64,000 bases of DNA from assembly GCF_020166345.1 (NCBI RefSeq), contig NZ_JAIUJS010000006.1, positions 62,001 through 126,000 of the forward strand. The letters run 5' to 3'. How positions within the stretch are numbered: position 1 is the stretch's first letter; each line of letters opens with the position of its first letter. The notes beneath the pieces were generated by a model. The model saw only the letters and a list, made by a program, of their open reading frames with translations, was not told where the DNA came from and searched no databases. The translations under genes were made by a program, and so were the position numbers. Shown here piece by piece: positions 50,629 to 60,726 of this stretch. This DNA is from Winogradskyella vincentii (GTDB lineage Bacteria; Bacteroidota; Bacteroidia; Flavobacteriales; Flavobacteriaceae).

Positions 50629-51360
50629 ATGAATAAATCCACTAAACATTGGTATGCATCGTGGTTTGACACGCCTTATTATCATATTTTATATAAAGAT
50701 AGAGATTACTCTGAAGCTCAGGGTTTCATGGATAATCTTACCAATTATTTAAATCTGCCAGATAACGGAAAAATTTTGGATTTGGCATGTGGTAAAGGAA
50801 GGCATTCCGTTTATCTAAATAAATTAGGCTATGATGTTACAGGTGTAGATTTATCAGAACAGAGTATTAACTACGCTAAGCAATATGAAAATGATACCTT
50901 AAAGTTTGAGGTACATGATATGAGTAAACCTTTTAATGATAAGTTTGACGCCGTTTTTAATCTCTTTACAAGTTTTGGCTATTTTGATGACGAAAGCTGT
51001 AATCTTAACACGATTAAGGCAATAAAATCAGAGCTTAATGAATTTGGTTTTGGAGTTATTGATTTTATGAATACCAATTATGTTACATCCAATTTAGTAG
51101 CTCAAGATGTTAAATCGGTTGATGGGATTGATTTTTATCAAAAAAGAAGGGCTGAAAATGGTTACATTATTAAAGATATAAGTTTTGAAATTGATAGTGA
51201 GCAATTCAACTTTCAGGAGCGTGTGAGAGCTTTTACACTAGAAGATTTTAAAAATTTATTTGAAAAAGCAGGTGTTCACTTGCTTGATGTGTTTGGTGAT
51301 TATAATCTTAGTAAATACCAATCAAACACGTCAGAACGTCTCATTATGATTTTTAAGTAA
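50629..51360 (+). CDS. Class I SAM-dependent methyltransferase
   Basis: A 243-residue protein with motif I LDLACGKGRHSVYL (around 56-68), the acidic residue of motif II in VTGVDLSEQSI, and the VFNLFTSFGYFDD segment typical of small-molecule methyltransferases. The N-terminal HWYASWFDTPYYHILYKDRDY is conserved in a Bacteroidota group of unknown substrate. It leads a plus-strand run with the ZIP transporter (9-nt gap) and the DUF4268 gene. Confidence 0.88.
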   Translation: MNKSTKHWYASWFDTPYYHILYKDRDYSEAQGFMDNLTNYLNLPDNGKILDLACGKGRHSVYLNKLGYDVTGVDLSEQSINYAKQYENDTLKFEVHDMSKPFNDKFDAVFNLFTSFGYFDDESCNLNTIKAIKSELNEFGFGVIDFMNTNYVTSNLVAQDVKSVDGIDFYQKRRAENGYIIKDISFEIDSEQFNFQERVRAFTLEDFKNLFEKAGVHLLDVFGDYNLSKYQSNTSERLIMIFK

Positions 51361-51369
51361 ATTGCAGAT

Positions 51370-52044
51370 ATGAATAAGTATCTATTTCCTGTTTATGCAA
51401 TAATTATAGGTGTTGTAATCGCCATTCTAACAAAAAAGCAAAAATCCATAGGCACTAAGCTTTTATTGTCCTTTAGTGGTGCATTTTTATTAGCATTAAC
51501 CTTATTTGATCTATTGCCAGAAGTATATGAGCATTTAGATGCCAAACGCACCGGGCTTTTTATAATGTGCGGTATTTTACTTCAAGTCATATTAGAGTTT
51601 TTCTCAAAGGGTGCGGAGCATGGACATATACATATTCATAAAGAAGAAAATCGGTTTCCTTGGCTCCTATTTTTAAGTTTATGTATTCATAGCTTAATCG
51701 AAGGATTCCCAATTCACCAACATAATGACATGGTTTATGGAGTATTTATCCATAAAATTCCTATAGCAGCTCTTATCACTGCGTTTTTATTACAATCAAA
51801 CTATACTAAGATTCAAATTGTTGGATTTTTGCTAGTTTTTGGTGTAATGACACCACTAGGTACAATTATTTCTAATAATACTTCAATAGCACCAGAATAT
51901 GAAGATATTGTTAGTGCAGTTGCTATTGGTATCTTTTTACATATCTCTACAACTATTTTATTTGAAACTGGCGAAGGGCATAAGTTTAATTTATCAAAGC
52001 TTCTCGCTATTGTATTAGGTGTGTTAATTGCTTATTTTATTTAA
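51370..52044 (+). CDS. ZIP family metal transporter
   Basis: A 224-residue membrane protein with about seven or eight helices. A His-rich loop (EHGHIHIHKEE) lies between helices 3 and 4, and the metal-site helices carry HSLIEGFP and HKIPIAAL. These are ZIP-family features; members import zinc, iron or manganese into the cytoplasm. The ATG is 9 nt after the methyltransferase stop, and the gene overlaps the DUF4268 gene by 1 nt. Confidence 0.88.
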   Translation: MNKYLFPVYAIIIGVVIAILTKKQKSIGTKLLLSFSGAFLLALTLFDLLPEVYEHLDAKRTGLFIMCGILLQVILEFFSKGAEHGHIHIHKEENRFPWLLFLSLCIHSLIEGFPIHQHNDMVYGVFIHKIPIAALITAFLLQSNYTKIQIVGFLLVFGVMTPLGTIISNNTSIAPEYEDIVSAVAIGIFLHISTTILFETGEGHKFNLSKLLAIVLGVLIAYFI

Positions 52045-52472
52045 TGTTCTCGAAAGAAGATAGTCGCTTGTTACGTCAAGAATTTTGGACGAGTTTCGGA
52101 AAATCCTTTCCAAGAAAATGGCTTTTATACAATACAAAAATCAAAGGTCTTTCCTTCAAGTTTTATTTTGACACAAAAAAGGCATTCATTACTCTAGATC
52201 TAGAAGATGATTTAGAAAATCGCATTAATTGTTGGGAAAAACTAATTGCACTAAAAAACATTCTGCACAGCGACTATCTGCCCGATGCTATTTACGAAGA
52301 AGAATTCTATTTAGACAATGGAAAAGAAATATCTCGAATCTATTTACCACTAGAACAAAAAGTATCTATTCATAACAAAAACTCATGGAGAGCTGTTATG
52401 GAATTCTTTAATACCAACATGATTTTGTTTGAAACATTCTTTGAAGAATATAGAGATATTATCAAAGGATAA
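52044..52472 (+). CDS. DUF4268 domain protein
   Basis: A 142-residue cytoplasmic protein (RQEFWTSFGKSFPRKWLLY, later YLPLEQKVSIHNKNSW and FFNTNMILFETFFEEY) matching DUF4268, a domain often found at the end of restriction-like or nuclease-like proteins. Here it stands alone. It is translationally coupled (TAATG) to the ZIP transporter. The role is unknown. Confidence 0.8.
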   Translation: MFSKEDSRLLRQEFWTSFGKSFPRKWLLYNTKIKGLSFKFYFDTKKAFITLDLEDDLENRINCWEKLIALKNILHSDYLPDAIYEEEFYLDNGKEISRIYLPLEQKVSIHNKNSWRAVMEFFNTNMILFETFFEEYRDIIKG

Positions 52473-52577
52473 GTCTTCGCTAATTGTTTTCATCACACAA
52501 AATTGCCAGTAAAATTGTGTATTTTTATAAGATACAGGTATTCAATATTTCATAATTAACCAATAAATTCTTTACTC

Positions 52578-53261
52578 ATGAGAAATCTATGGTCAGCTTT
52601 ATTCATAATCGTCGTTATTACATCATGTAATACAAATGAAAAAACCAAAACAGAATCTGAATCAAAAATCACAGAAGTTACAAACGATACGGTAACTGAT
52701 ACAACTAAAAAGAACTATGTTTCGATTGACAATGACGAGGCATTGGTAGCTACAGCCTTAATGGCAGCTCCAAAATCAAGTAGAGCAAATTGCAAAGTTA
52801 TAGGCTATAATATGGCTGGAGAATTTGTAACGTTTAGAGAAGGTACCAATGAGTTCATTGTTTTAACTGACAATCCAAAAAAGTCAGGATTTAATGCTGC
52901 CTGTTATCATAAAAGCCTAGAACCTTTTATGGCAAGAGGTCGAGAATTAAAAGCTGAGGGTAAAACAGGAGTAGAAATATTTGATATCAGAGAAGAGGAA
53001 GTTAAATCTGGTAAGCTTAGTATGGGAGAACCTGGTGCTACACTTCATATTTACTACGGCACTAGCAATAGATACGATCCTGAAACCTCATTAGTTGAAG
53101 ATGCAATATACCGTTATGTTGTATATCTACCATTTGCAACTTCAGAAACGACAGGACTTCCTGAAGCACCAGTAGCTTCTAATCATCCTTGGATTATGAA
53201 CCCAGGAACACATAGGGCGCATATTATGATTTCTCCTGTAAACAACTTAGACAAAAAATAG
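52578..53261 (+). CDS. Lipoprotein of unknown function
   Basis: A 227-residue lipoprotein (VITSC, Cys17) with a Thr/Glu/Lys-rich linker (about 20-45), then a compact domain with ANCKVIGYNMAGEFVTFREG, ACYHKSLEPFMARGRELKAEG, and near the end PWIMNPGTHRAHIMISP. Two mature cysteines (CKV and ACY) could pair. I do not recognise the family. It is monocistronic and faces the hemolysin III gene. Confidence 0.75.
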   Translation: MRNLWSALFIIVVITSCNTNEKTKTESESKITEVTNDTVTDTTKKNYVSIDNDEALVATALMAAPKSSRANCKVIGYNMAGEFVTFREGTNEFIVLTDNPKKSGFNAACYHKSLEPFMARGRELKAEGKTGVEIFDIREEEVKSGKLSMGEPGATLHIYYGTSNRYDPETSLVEDAIYRYVVYLPFATSETTGLPEAPVASNHPWIMNPGTHRAHIMISPVNNLDKK

Positions 53262-53283
53262 CTCTTTATAAAAAGAAACGCTT

Positions 53284-53910
53284 TTAAATAACATGGAAAT
53301 AAATCATAAAAAAATGGCTTATAGCACCTCCTAGCACAAAAAAGTGCCATATCACATGGTTGTATGGTAAGCGTTGTACGGCATAAAAAACTATACCTAC
53401 TGTATAGAATAAACCACCTGCGAATAACCAAAGTAAACCATTAGGTCCAAGAGCATCTGATAAATTACTAAAATCAAATACTATTAGCCAGCCCATAATA
53501 AGATATAAGGATGTTGAAAACACTTCAAACTTACCAGTAAAGAAAAGCTTAAGAATTATCCCAAACAAGGCAATTCCCCAGACAGTCCAAAATAAAGGCC
53601 AACCAAGGCTTTGAGTCAACTGTATAAGTAAGACAGGTGTATAAGTACCAGCAATAAGCAAATAAATACTTATATGATCTACGATTCTAAAATAATGTTT
53701 GCGTTTTTGACCTCTTACGGCATGATAAAGTGTTGATGCTAAAAAAAGAATGATAATGGAAATACCATATACAATAACGCTGAATAAATGAAACGGTTTT
53801 TCCTTATCAACAAATAAAATTAACAATATCAGGCCAACAATACCCAGTGCTGCACCAATACCATGAGACCAAGAATTAAGCTGTTCCTCTAGCTTTGTTT
53901 GTGCGCTCAT
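53284..53910 (-). CDS. Hemolysin III / PAQR family membrane protein
   Basis: A 208-residue protein with seven membrane helices. SHGIGAALGIVG, SSTLYHAVRGQKRKHYFRIVDH-type (histidine in helix 2 and the IVDH motif) and WHFFVLGGAISHFF match the hemolysin III/YqfA/PAQR family, which has a conserved zinc-binding Ser-His-Asp-His set. Bacterial members are linked to membrane lipid homeostasis. It overlaps the stop of the DUF4294 gene by 1 nt, so the two are an operon. Confidence 0.9.
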   Translation of the reverse strand: MSAQTKLEEQLNSWSHGIGAALGIVGLILLILFVDKEKPFHLFSVIVYGISIIILFLASTLYHAVRGQKRKHYFRIVDHISIYLLIAGTYTPVLLIQLTQSLGWPLFWTVWGIALFGIILKLFFTGKFEVFSTSLYLIMGWLIVFDFSNLSDALGPNGLLWLFAGGLFYTVGIVFYAVQRLPYNHVIWHFFVLGGAISHFFMIYFHVI

Positions 53911-54587
53911 TATTTTTTGGTTTTAGGTTTGCCCCATTTATTTACACATGCATAAAAATCGATTTCAAAAGCAGGCCTTTGCCGCTCTAACTGTTCATTC
54001 TGAAATGCACGTTGCAATATATCTTCGATTAAATAGTCTTCCTTCTCATCAATAGGGCTAAACTCTTTTTTTAAAGAAATATCAAAAACCTTCGCTGTAT
54101 TATTAAACCAAAAAGCTCGCCATCCACTTCGCAATTCTTTTATTAAATCAAAAGTTGTGGTACCTGTTTGCCTATGTATAAGTTTTACTAAAATTTGACC
54201 TTCTGTTTTAGTAAGCTTCTTCAACTCAGCAGAAAACTCATCCTCTATATATTTTTGTATCACCTTTGCGTAGCGCTTTCTCTGGCCTTTACGCTTTAGT
54301 TTTGAGAGTCGTTCTTTTAAAGATTCTAATCGTTCTGCTGCCAACTTTGCATATGGATAGACTTTTAATGTTTTACGACGTAAAACTATATATCTAATTC
54401 TTTCATCCCTGTTCTTAAAATTCAATTCTGGTAATACTAAAACCTCATCTAAATCTATAGCAGTTCTTGGAATAGAATCACCTTCAATTATAATATATTC
54501 TACTACTGTTGAATCTTGTTTTACAGGATCAATCTGTGCAGTGACAAGGAGGTTAAAAAACAAAAAAATGTAGACTAAATATTTCAT
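53910..54587 (-). CDS. DUF4294 domain secreted protein
   Basis: A 225-residue protein with a signal peptide (about 1-17, LLVTAQ). Its EGDSIPRTAIDLDEVLVLP and YIVLRRKTLKVYPYAKLAAERL segments, with the strongly basic KLKRKGQRKRYAK, match DUF4294, a Bacteroidota family of unknown function. It is the first gene of a two-gene unit with the hemolysin III homologue and is divergent from the M42 peptidase gene. Confidence 0.85.
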   Translation of the reverse strand: MKYLVYIFLFFNLLVTAQIDPVKQDSTVVEYIIIEGDSIPRTAIDLDEVLVLPELNFKNRDERIRYIVLRRKTLKVYPYAKLAAERLESLKERLSKLKRKGQRKRYAKVIQKYIEDEFSAELKKLTKTEGQILVKLIHRQTGTTTFDLIKELRSGWRAFWFNNTAKVFDISLKKEFSPIDEKEDYLIEDILQRAFQNEQLERQRPAFEIDFYACVNKWGKPKTKK

Positions 54588-54712
54588 AAATAAACTCTAG
54601 CTAAAACCATTCCAAAAAACCTATTTAGAGTAGCATCAAAATTAAGAATTAATACTACCATTAACCTTAATTTCGTATTAATATTATTATTTTTAAACAA
54701 AAATTTTTACAC

Positions 54713-55801
54713 ATGGCAAAAAAGCAATTATTGACAAAAAAGTCAATGGACTTTTTAGAGAAATATCTAAATAATGCATCACCAACTGGTTATGAATGGG
54801 ATGGGCAAAAACTCTGGATGGATTACTTAAAACCTTATGTTGATGAGTTTATTACAGACACCTATGGTTCTGCTGTAGCTGTAATTAATCCAAAAGCAAA
54901 ATACAAAGTAGTTATTGAAGGACATGCCGATGAAATTTCATGGTATGTCAATTATATTTCAGATAAAGGGCTTTTATATGTGATAAGAAATGGTGGAAGT
55001 GATCATCAAATTGCACCTAGTAAAATAGTAAATATCCATACTAAAAAAGGCATTGTAAAGGGTGTATTTGGCTGGCCAGCAATTCATACTAGAAGTAGAG
55101 CTAAAGAAGAACCACCAAAACCAGATAATATTTGTATTGATATAGGTGCCAAGGATAAAGCTGAAGTTGAAAAAATGGGTGTCCATGTAGGCTGTGTAAT
55201 AACCTATCCGGACGAGTTTCATATTTTAAATGGAGATAAATTTGTTTGTCGTGCTTTAGATAATAGAATGGGCGGATTTATGATTGCTGAAGTTGCTCGT
55301 TTACTGCACCTTAATAAAAAGAAATTACCATTTGGCCTATATGTAACTAATTCTGTACAAGAGGAAATCGGCCTACGAGGTGCAGAAATGATAACACAAA
55401 CCATCAAACCAAATGTTGCCATAGTAACAGATGTTACTCACGATACAACGACTCCAATGATTGATCAGAAGAAACAAGGATATGCAGAAATTGGTAAAGG
55501 TCCAGTCGTGGCGTATGCACCAGCGGTTCAACAAAAACTAAGAGATTTAATAACAGATACTGCAGAAGAAAAGAAAATACCTTTCCAACGTGCCGCTTTA
55601 TCTAGAGCAACAGGAACAGATACAGATGCTTTTGCCTATAGCAATGGTGGTGTGGCTTCTGCCCTAATATCATTACCACTAAGATATATGCATACAACTG
55701 TAGAGATGGTGCATAAAGAAGATGTAGAAAATGTTATTAGGTTGATTTATGAAACGCTTCTAAAAATAGAAGATGGAGAAACCTTTAGTTATTTTAAATA
55801 A
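54713..55801 (+). CDS. M42 family metallopeptidase (glutamyl aminopeptidase/endoglucanase-like)
   Basis: A 362-residue enzyme. VIEGHADEISWYV carries the first metal ligands, RALDNRMGGF the bridging Asp, and NSVQEEIGLRGAEM the catalytic Glu pair. GTDTDAF and the late YMHTTVEMVHKEDVENV are also conserved in M42. The enzymes are cytoplasmic, cobalt- or zinc-dependent aminopeptidases that often form dodecamers. The gene is followed directly by a strong terminator. Confidence 0.95.
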   Translation: MAKKQLLTKKSMDFLEKYLNNASPTGYEWDGQKLWMDYLKPYVDEFITDTYGSAVAVINPKAKYKVVIEGHADEISWYVNYISDKGLLYVIRNGGSDHQIAPSKIVNIHTKKGIVKGVFGWPAIHTRSRAKEEPPKPDNICIDIGAKDKAEVEKMGVHVGCVITYPDEFHILNGDKFVCRALDNRMGGFMIAEVARLLHLNKKKLPFGLYVTNSVQEEIGLRGAEMITQTIKPNVAIVTDVTHDTTTPMIDQKKQGYAEIGKGPVVAYAPAVQQKLRDLITDTAEEKKIPFQRAALSRATGTDTDAFAYSNGGVASALISLPLRYMHTTVEMVHKEDVENVIRLIYETLLKIEDGETFSYFK

Positions 55802-55805
55802 AATT

Positions 55806-55834
55806 ATAGCCTCATTTGTTTGAGGCTATTTTTT
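55806..55834 (+). terminator. Terminator abutting the NUDIX start codon
   Basis: Stem ATAGCCTCA / TGAGGCTAT with a TTTGTT loop and a T-run ending at 55834. The next base begins the ATG of the NUDIX gene (55835). Confidence 0.85.
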
Positions 55835-56389
55835 ATGGATGAATTTATAGACATAGTAACAAAAGACGGAGAACCAACAGGTAAGGTGGCTCTAAAATCT
55901 GATGCCCATAAAAATGGTTGGTATCATAACACTATTCATCTTTGGTTATATACAAATGATGGTGAAATTTTATTACAACAACGGTCTCATAAAAAATTGA
56001 TTTTCCCACTACTTTGGGATGTCTCGGTAGCCGGACATATTGATGCTGGTGAATCGTTTATAGAAGCTGCACTACGTGAAACAAAAGAGGAAATTGGTTT
56101 AGATTTAAACCCTAGTGACCTTAAAAAAATAGGTGTTAAACTCCATGAATCATCATATGACAATGGTAACGTTCTTGATTATGAGTTTCATCAAGTTTAT
56201 ATTGCTCAGCTTAACGAAAAGATTGACAAATTAGAGCCTCAAGAAGATGAAGTTGAAGCACTAAAACTAGTTACTCACAGTCAATTTGAAGAGTTACTTG
56301 AAATGAGTGAGGTTAACAGCCATTTTGTCCCAACCAATAAACCCTATTACCAATTTGTGCTTAACGCAATTAAATCATTAGGCGTATGA
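55835..56389 (+). CDS. NUDIX hydrolase (isopentenyl-diphosphate-isomerase-like subgroup)
   Basis: A 184-residue protein. The Nudix box GHIDAGESFIEAALRETKEEIG is intact (GX5EX7REUXEEXGU). The N-terminal NTIHLWLYTNDGEILLQQRS is typical of the YfcD/IPP-isomerase-like group. Nudix enzymes hydrolyse nucleoside or isoprenoid diphosphates; the substrate is not clear. The ATG at 55835 directly follows the T-run of the upstream terminator; a TTG at 55820 inside the hairpin is a less likely start. It overlaps the PrsW gene by 4 nt. Confidence 0.88.
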   Translation: MDEFIDIVTKDGEPTGKVALKSDAHKNGWYHNTIHLWLYTNDGEILLQQRSHKKLIFPLLWDVSVAGHIDAGESFIEAALRETKEEIGLDLNPSDLKKIGVKLHESSYDNGNVLDYEFHQVYIAQLNEKIDKLEPQEDEVEALKLVTHSQFEELLEMSEVNSHFVPTNKPYYQFVLNAIKSLGV

Positions 56390-57060
56390 ATTTAGTGTTA
56401 TTAGCCGTTGCACCAGTTTTGGTTATTCTAATATATATTTATATTCAGGATAAGTATGAAAAAGAACCTCCATGCCTGTTAATACTTAACTTTATACTTG
56501 GTGCTGTAGTAAGTATTATTATAGTTACAATCATTTATCTTTTCACAGGTCATTTTATACCTGTAACTGATAAGTATAGCATTTGGCAACAATTTGTACA
56601 GGCCTTTTTTGTGGTTGCGCTTTCTGAAGAATTTAGTAAATATGTCATTGTTAAGTATTTTGCACAACCACGTAAAGCTTTCAACGAACCTTATGACGGA
56701 ATTATTTATGCTGTTATGGTCTCAATGGGTTTCGCATGCACAGAAAATGTCCTATATGTTTTAGAAGGTGGTTATCAAACAGCAATATTAAGAGCATTTA
56801 CAGCTGTACCAGCACATGCCTCGTTTGGTATTTTGATGGGTTATTATATTGGAAAAGCAAAATTTTCAGAACACCGATTATGGTATAATATTACCGGATT
56901 ATTATTGGCAGTAGTATTTCATGGTTCCTATGATTTTTTCCTATTTATTAATTTTATTCCCGGTATATCAATTGGCGCGTTTATATCCTTGATTATAGGC
57001 ATAATACTATCAAAAAAGGCTATAAAAATTCATCAAAATAATTCGAATTTTAAAACTTAA
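56386..57060 (+). CDS. PrsW family intramembrane metalloprotease
   Basis: A 224-residue, eight-helix membrane protein. The family motifs are present: EEFSKY (Glu-Glu), FACTENVLYV (Glu-Asn), AHASFG and HGSYDF (histidines). PrsW cleaves anti-sigma factors in Bacillus; the Bacteroidota target is unknown. Its ATG overlaps the NUDIX stop (ATGA), so translation is coupled. Confidence 0.9.
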   Translation: MNLVLLAVAPVLVILIYIYIQDKYEKEPPCLLILNFILGAVVSIIIVTIIYLFTGHFIPVTDKYSIWQQFVQAFFVVALSEEFSKYVIVKYFAQPRKAFNEPYDGIIYAVMVSMGFACTENVLYVLEGGYQTAILRAFTAVPAHASFGILMGYYIGKAKFSEHRLWYNITGLLLAVVFHGSYDFFLFINFIPGISIGAFISLIIGIILSKKAIKIHQNNSNFKT

Positions 57061-57074
57061 AATAAGTGCTATAT

Positions 57075-57098
57075 AAAACATGATTTATTTCATGTTTT
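57075..57098 (+). terminator. Probable terminator after PrsW
   Basis: Inverted repeat AAAACATGA / TCATGTTTT with a 6-nt loop; the following T-run is only four bases, so termination may be weak. Confidence 0.5.
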
Positions 57099-57142
57099 GA
57101 CATTTGTTTAATGTATAATTTAGCACTCCTAAAAACGCAATT

Positions 57143-57619
57143 ATGTATAAAATCAAAGTGAATACGTCCTACGAGTTTGATGTAAACAAAGAGGCAGTAG
57201 ATCAACTTGATGCTGTTGAAACTTCAACCAATCAGTATCACATTCTTCACAATAATGCTTCGATTAAAGCAAAAATTTTAGATACCAATATCGATAAAAA
57301 ACAATATCGTATTAAGGTTAACAATAATACGTATGAGGTTGCAATAAGTGACACCTTAGATCAACAAATCACTGAAATGGGATTTGCAATTGGTGCATCT
57401 AAAAAGGTCAATAATATTAAAGCCCCTATGCCTGGTTTAATCTTAGAGATTAGCGTATCAGAAGGTAAGGAAGTTAAAGAAGATGATCCTTTGCTAATCT
57501 TAGAAGCCATGAAAATGGAAAATGTAATCAATTCACCACGTGATGGAATTATCAAATCCATTGAAGTTAAACAAGGTGACACTGTTGAAAAAGATTCACT
57601 ATTAATTGAATTCGAATAA
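57143..57619 (+). CDS. Biotin carboxyl carrier subunit of acyl-CoA carboxylase
   Basis: A 158-residue protein. The C-terminal biotinyl domain (about 85-158) has the lysine-bearing motif LEAMKMEN. The N-terminal part is the small beta-rich region typical of Bacteroidota propionyl/acyl-CoA carboxylase carriers. It passes carboxyl-biotin between the two catalytic subunits encoded next. It is first in the carrier-AccC-carboxyltransferase operon. Confidence 0.93.
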   Translation: MYKIKVNTSYEFDVNKEAVDQLDAVETSTNQYHILHNNASIKAKILDTNIDKKQYRIKVNNNTYEVAISDTLDQQITEMGFAIGASKKVNNIKAPMPGLILEISVSEGKEVKEDDPLLILEAMKMENVINSPRDGIIKSIEVKQGDTVEKDSLLIEFE

Positions 57620-57620
57620 C

Positions 57621-59060
57621 ATGAAAAAAATTCTAGTAGCCAATCGTGGTGAAATCGCCATTAGAGTGATGCGCACTGCCAAACAAATGGGTATAAAAAC
57701 TGTTGCTGTTTATTCTGAAGTAGATAGACATGCACCACATGTAAAATATGCTGGTGAAGCCGTATGCATTGGCCCTGCTCCATCAAGCGAGTCGTATCTA
57801 CGAGGCGATAAAATTATAGAAATAGCAAAATCATTAAATGTTGACGGTATTCATCCTGGATATGGCTTTTTAAGTGAAAATGCAGAGTTTGCAGAGTTAT
57901 GTGAAGCCAACGGAATCACCTTTATTGGCCCTCGATCTAAGGCCATAAAAATGATGGGTGATAAATTAGCGGCAAAAGAGGCGGTCAAAGACTACAATAT
58001 ACCAATGGTTCCTGGTGTTGATCATGCAATTACAGATCCTAAAGAAGCTGTTGAAATTGCAAAAAGTATTGGTTTCCCTATTCTTATTAAAGCTGCTGCT
58101 GGTGGAGGTGGAAAAGGTATGCGAATCGTTGAAAAAGAGAAAGATGTTGAGAGTCAAATGAAACGAGCCATTAGTGAGGCAACTTCTGCTTTTGGAGATG
58201 GTTCTGTATTTGTTGAGAAATATGTGACATCACCTAGACATATCGAAATACAAATTATGGCAGATATGCACGGTAATTACCTGCATTTCTTTGAGCGCGA
58301 ATGTTCTATTCAAAGACGTCACCAAAAAGTTGTAGAAGAAGCACCTTCAGCTATTTTAACACCACAGTTAAGAGATAAAATGGGTCAAGCTGCAATTAAT
58401 GTAGCGAGGTCTTGTGATTATATTGGTGCTGGTACTGTAGAATTCTTAATGGATGCAGACCACAACTTCTATTTCCTTGAAATGAATACACGTCTGCAGG
58501 TAGAACATCCTGTAACTGAATGGATTTCTGGAGTAGATTTGGTAGAACTTCAAATAAAGGTTGCTCGAGGTGAAGAATTAAACATTAAACAAAAAGATCT
58601 TAAAATAAATGGTCATGCTGTTGAACTTCGTGTTTATGCAGAAGACCCAATGAACGATTTTTTACCAAGCGTTGGTAACTTAGAAGAATATAAACTACCT
58701 AAGGGTGAACATGTTCGTGTTGATAATGGTTTTGAAGAAGGTATGGATATTCCTATTTATTATGACCCTATGTTATCTAAACTTATTACTTATGGTAAAA
58801 CCAGAAGTGAGGCCATTGAATGGATGATTTATGCTATAGATAATTACAAGGTAAAAGGTGTACGGACTACCCTACCTTTTGGAAGATTTGTTTGTAAACA
58901 TGAAGCCTTCAGAAGCGGAAATTTTGACACACATTTCGTGAAGAATTATTTCTCTCCTAGTATAGTAGAAGAAGCAAGTAGAACTGAAGCAGAATTAGCA
59001 GCGAAACTTGCGCTCAAACAGTATTTGGAGGATCAAAAACTATTAAGACTACCTAACTAA
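57621..59060 (+). CDS. accC: Biotin carboxylase subunit
   Basis: A 479-residue enzyme. [20 protein letters not shown] opens the domain, the ATP-grasp glycine loop is [12 protein letters not shown], and the catalytic site is [14 protein letters not shown]. It carboxylates biotin on the carrier protein using ATP and bicarbonate. The start is the ATG at 57621, one base after the carrier's stop; a longer frame from a TTG at 57606 would overlap that gene. It is the second gene of the operon. Confidence 0.96.
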   Translation: MKKILVANRGEIAIRVMRTAKQMGIKTVAVYSEVDRHAPHVKYAGEAVCIGPAPSSESYLRGDKIIEIAKSLNVDGIHPGYGFLSENAEFAELCEANGITFIGPRSKAIKMMGDKLAAKEAVKDYNIPMVPGVDHAITDPKEAVEIAKSIGFPILIKAAAGGGGKGMRIVEKEKDVESQMKRAISEATSAFGDGSVFVEKYVTSPRHIEIQIMADMHGNYLHFFERECSIQRRHQKVVEEAPSAILTPQLRDKMGQAAINVARSCDYIGAGTVEFLMDADHNFYFLEMNTRLQVEHPVTEWISGVDLVELQIKVARGEELNIKQKDLKINGHAVELRVYAEDPMNDFLPSVGNLEEYKLPKGEHVRVDNGFEEGMDIPIYYDPMLSKLITYGKTRSEAIEWMIYAIDNYKVKGVRTTLPFGRFVCKHEAFRSGNFDTHFVKNYFSPSIVEEASRTEAELAAKLALKQYLEDQKLLRLPN

Positions 59061-59067
59061 TAACATT

Positions 59068-60609
59068 ATGAGTTCAAAAATAAAAACACTAAACGAAAAA
59101 CTCGCCTTAGCTAAATTAGGTGGCGGTCAAGCACGTATTGATAAGCAGCATCAAAAAAAGAAGTTAACGGCAAGAGAGCGGATTCTATATTTATTAGATG
59201 AAGGATCTTTTGAAGAGATTGGTGCGCTGGTTACTCACAGAACCAAAGACTTTGGTATGGAAAATCAAAAGTTTTATGGAGATGGTGTTGTTACAGGCTA
59301 CGGTACAGTTGATGGAAGATTAATTTATGTTTTCGCTCAAGATTTTACTGTATTTGGAGGATCGTTATCAGAAACTCATGCAGAGAAAATATGTAAAATA
59401 ATGGATATGGCTGTTAATGTGGGTGCTCCTATTATTGGTTTAAATGATTCAGGTGGTGCCCGTATTCAAGAAGGTGTACGCTCATTAGGTGGTTATGCTG
59501 ATATTTTTTATAGAAATGTACAAGCGTCTGGAGTTATTCCACAGATATCAGCTATAATGGGACCTTGTGCAGGTGGTGCCGTTTATTCGCCTGCCATGAC
59601 AGACTTCACTATTATGGTTCAAGACACGAGTTATATGTTCGTAACTGGGCCAAACGTTGTAAAAACAGTAACCAATGAAGAAGTGACTAGTGAAGAATTG
59701 GGTGGTGCAAGTGTGCATTCTACCAAATCAGGTGTAGCACACAAAACCTCAGCTAATGATGTAGAGTGCCTAGAAGATGTAAAAAAATTATTGAGCTATT
59801 TACCTCAGAGTAATCGTGAAAAACCTGAAGCTATAGAATTTCAGATTAAGGATGAAGTAAGAGAAAGTTTGTCGGAAATCGTTCCAGACAACCCGAACAA
59901 GCCTTATGATATGCATCAGGTTATTGAAGGCATTATAGATAAAGACTCTTTCTATGAAATCCATAAAGACTATGCGGAAAATATTATAGTTGGTTTTGCA
60001 AGATTGGGCGGAAAATCGGTTGGTATTGTAGCAAACCAACCCATGTTTTTAGCTGGAGTATTAGGAGTTGATAGTTCTAAGAAAGGGGCAAGATTTGTGC
60101 GTTTCTGTGATTGTTTTAATATTCCATTGCTTGTATTAGAGGATGTACCTGGTTTCTTACCTGGAACCGACCAAGAATGGAATGGTATAATTGTGAATGG
60201 GGCAAAATTGTTATATGCTTTTAGTGAAGCTACAGTGCCAAGGGTTACAGTAATTACAAGAAAAGCATATGGTGGAGCTTATGACGTAATGAATTCTAAA
60301 CATATTGGTGCAGACATGAATTTTGCATGGCCAAATGCTGAAATTGCCGTAATGGGTGCAAAAGGTGCCGCTGAAATTATTTTTAAACGTGAAATCACTA
60401 GCGCAGAGGATCCAGAGGCAAAGTGGAAGGAAAAAGAAGCTGAATACGCAGAACTCTTTGCAAATCCATACAGTGCAGCAGAACGTGGTTACATTGACGA
60501 AGTTATTTTACCAAAAAATACAAGGCGTAAGCTTATTAAAGCTTTTAGTATGCTTGAAAATAAAGAAGTAAATAAACCAAAACGTAAACACGGAAATATT
60601 CCTTTATAA
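59068..60609 (+). CDS. Acyl-CoA carboxylase beta subunit (propionyl/methylmalonyl type)
   Basis: A 513-residue carboxyltransferase. [30 protein letters not shown] and, in the second half, [14 protein letters not shown] with [11 protein letters not shown] are the carboxyltransferase N and C signatures. The length and order match propionyl-CoA carboxylase beta chains rather than AccA/AccD pairs. With the two upstream proteins it should carboxylate propionyl-CoA or another short acyl-CoA. It begins 7 nt after accC. Confidence 0.93.
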   Translation: MSSKIKTLNEKLALAKLGGGQARIDKQHQKKKLTARERILYLLDEGSFEEIGALVTHRTKDFGMENQKFYGDGVVTGYGTVDGRLIYVFAQDFTVFGGSLSETHAEKICKIMDMAVNVGAPIIGLNDSGGARIQEGVRSLGGYADIFYRNVQASGVIPQISAIMGPCAGGAVYSPAMTDFTIMVQDTSYMFVTGPNVVKTVTNEEVTSEELGGASVHSTKSGVAHKTSANDVECLEDVKKLLSYLPQSNREKPEAIEFQIKDEVRESLSEIVPDNPNKPYDMHQVIEGIIDKDSFYEIHKDYAENIIVGFARLGGKSVGIVANQPMFLAGVLGVDSSKKGARFVRFCDCFNIPLLVLEDVPGFLPGTDQEWNGIIVNGAKLLYAFSEATVPRVTVITRKAYGGAYDVMNSKHIGADMNFAWPNAEIAVMGAKGAAEIIFKREITSAEDPEAKWKEKEAEYAELFANPYSAAERGYIDEVILPKNTRRKLIKAFSMLENKEVNKPKRKHGNIPL

Positions 60610-60628
60610 CTAATTAATGATTTGTGAT

Positions 60629-60668
60629 AAAAGGCCTTTTAGACTTTATAGTTTAAGAGGTCTTTTTT
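60629..60668 (+). terminator. Terminator of the acyl-CoA carboxylase operon
   Basis: Long stem AAAAGGCCTTTTA / TTTAAGAGGTCTTTT with G-T pairs, a 10-nt loop and a following T-run. Confidence 0.75.
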
Positions 60669-60714
60669 TGTTATGAATATTATAAAGTCTGCTACATAGA
60701 CTTTTTAATTAGTT

Positions 60715-60722
60715 TACTTTTG
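60715..60722 (+). promoter_or_regulatory. -7 promoter element for the MFS transporter gene
   Basis: TACTTTTG is a perfect TAnnTTTG match that ends only 4 nt before the ATG at 60727, so the transcript would be nearly leaderless. Confidence 0.55.
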
Positions 60723-60726
60723 CACA

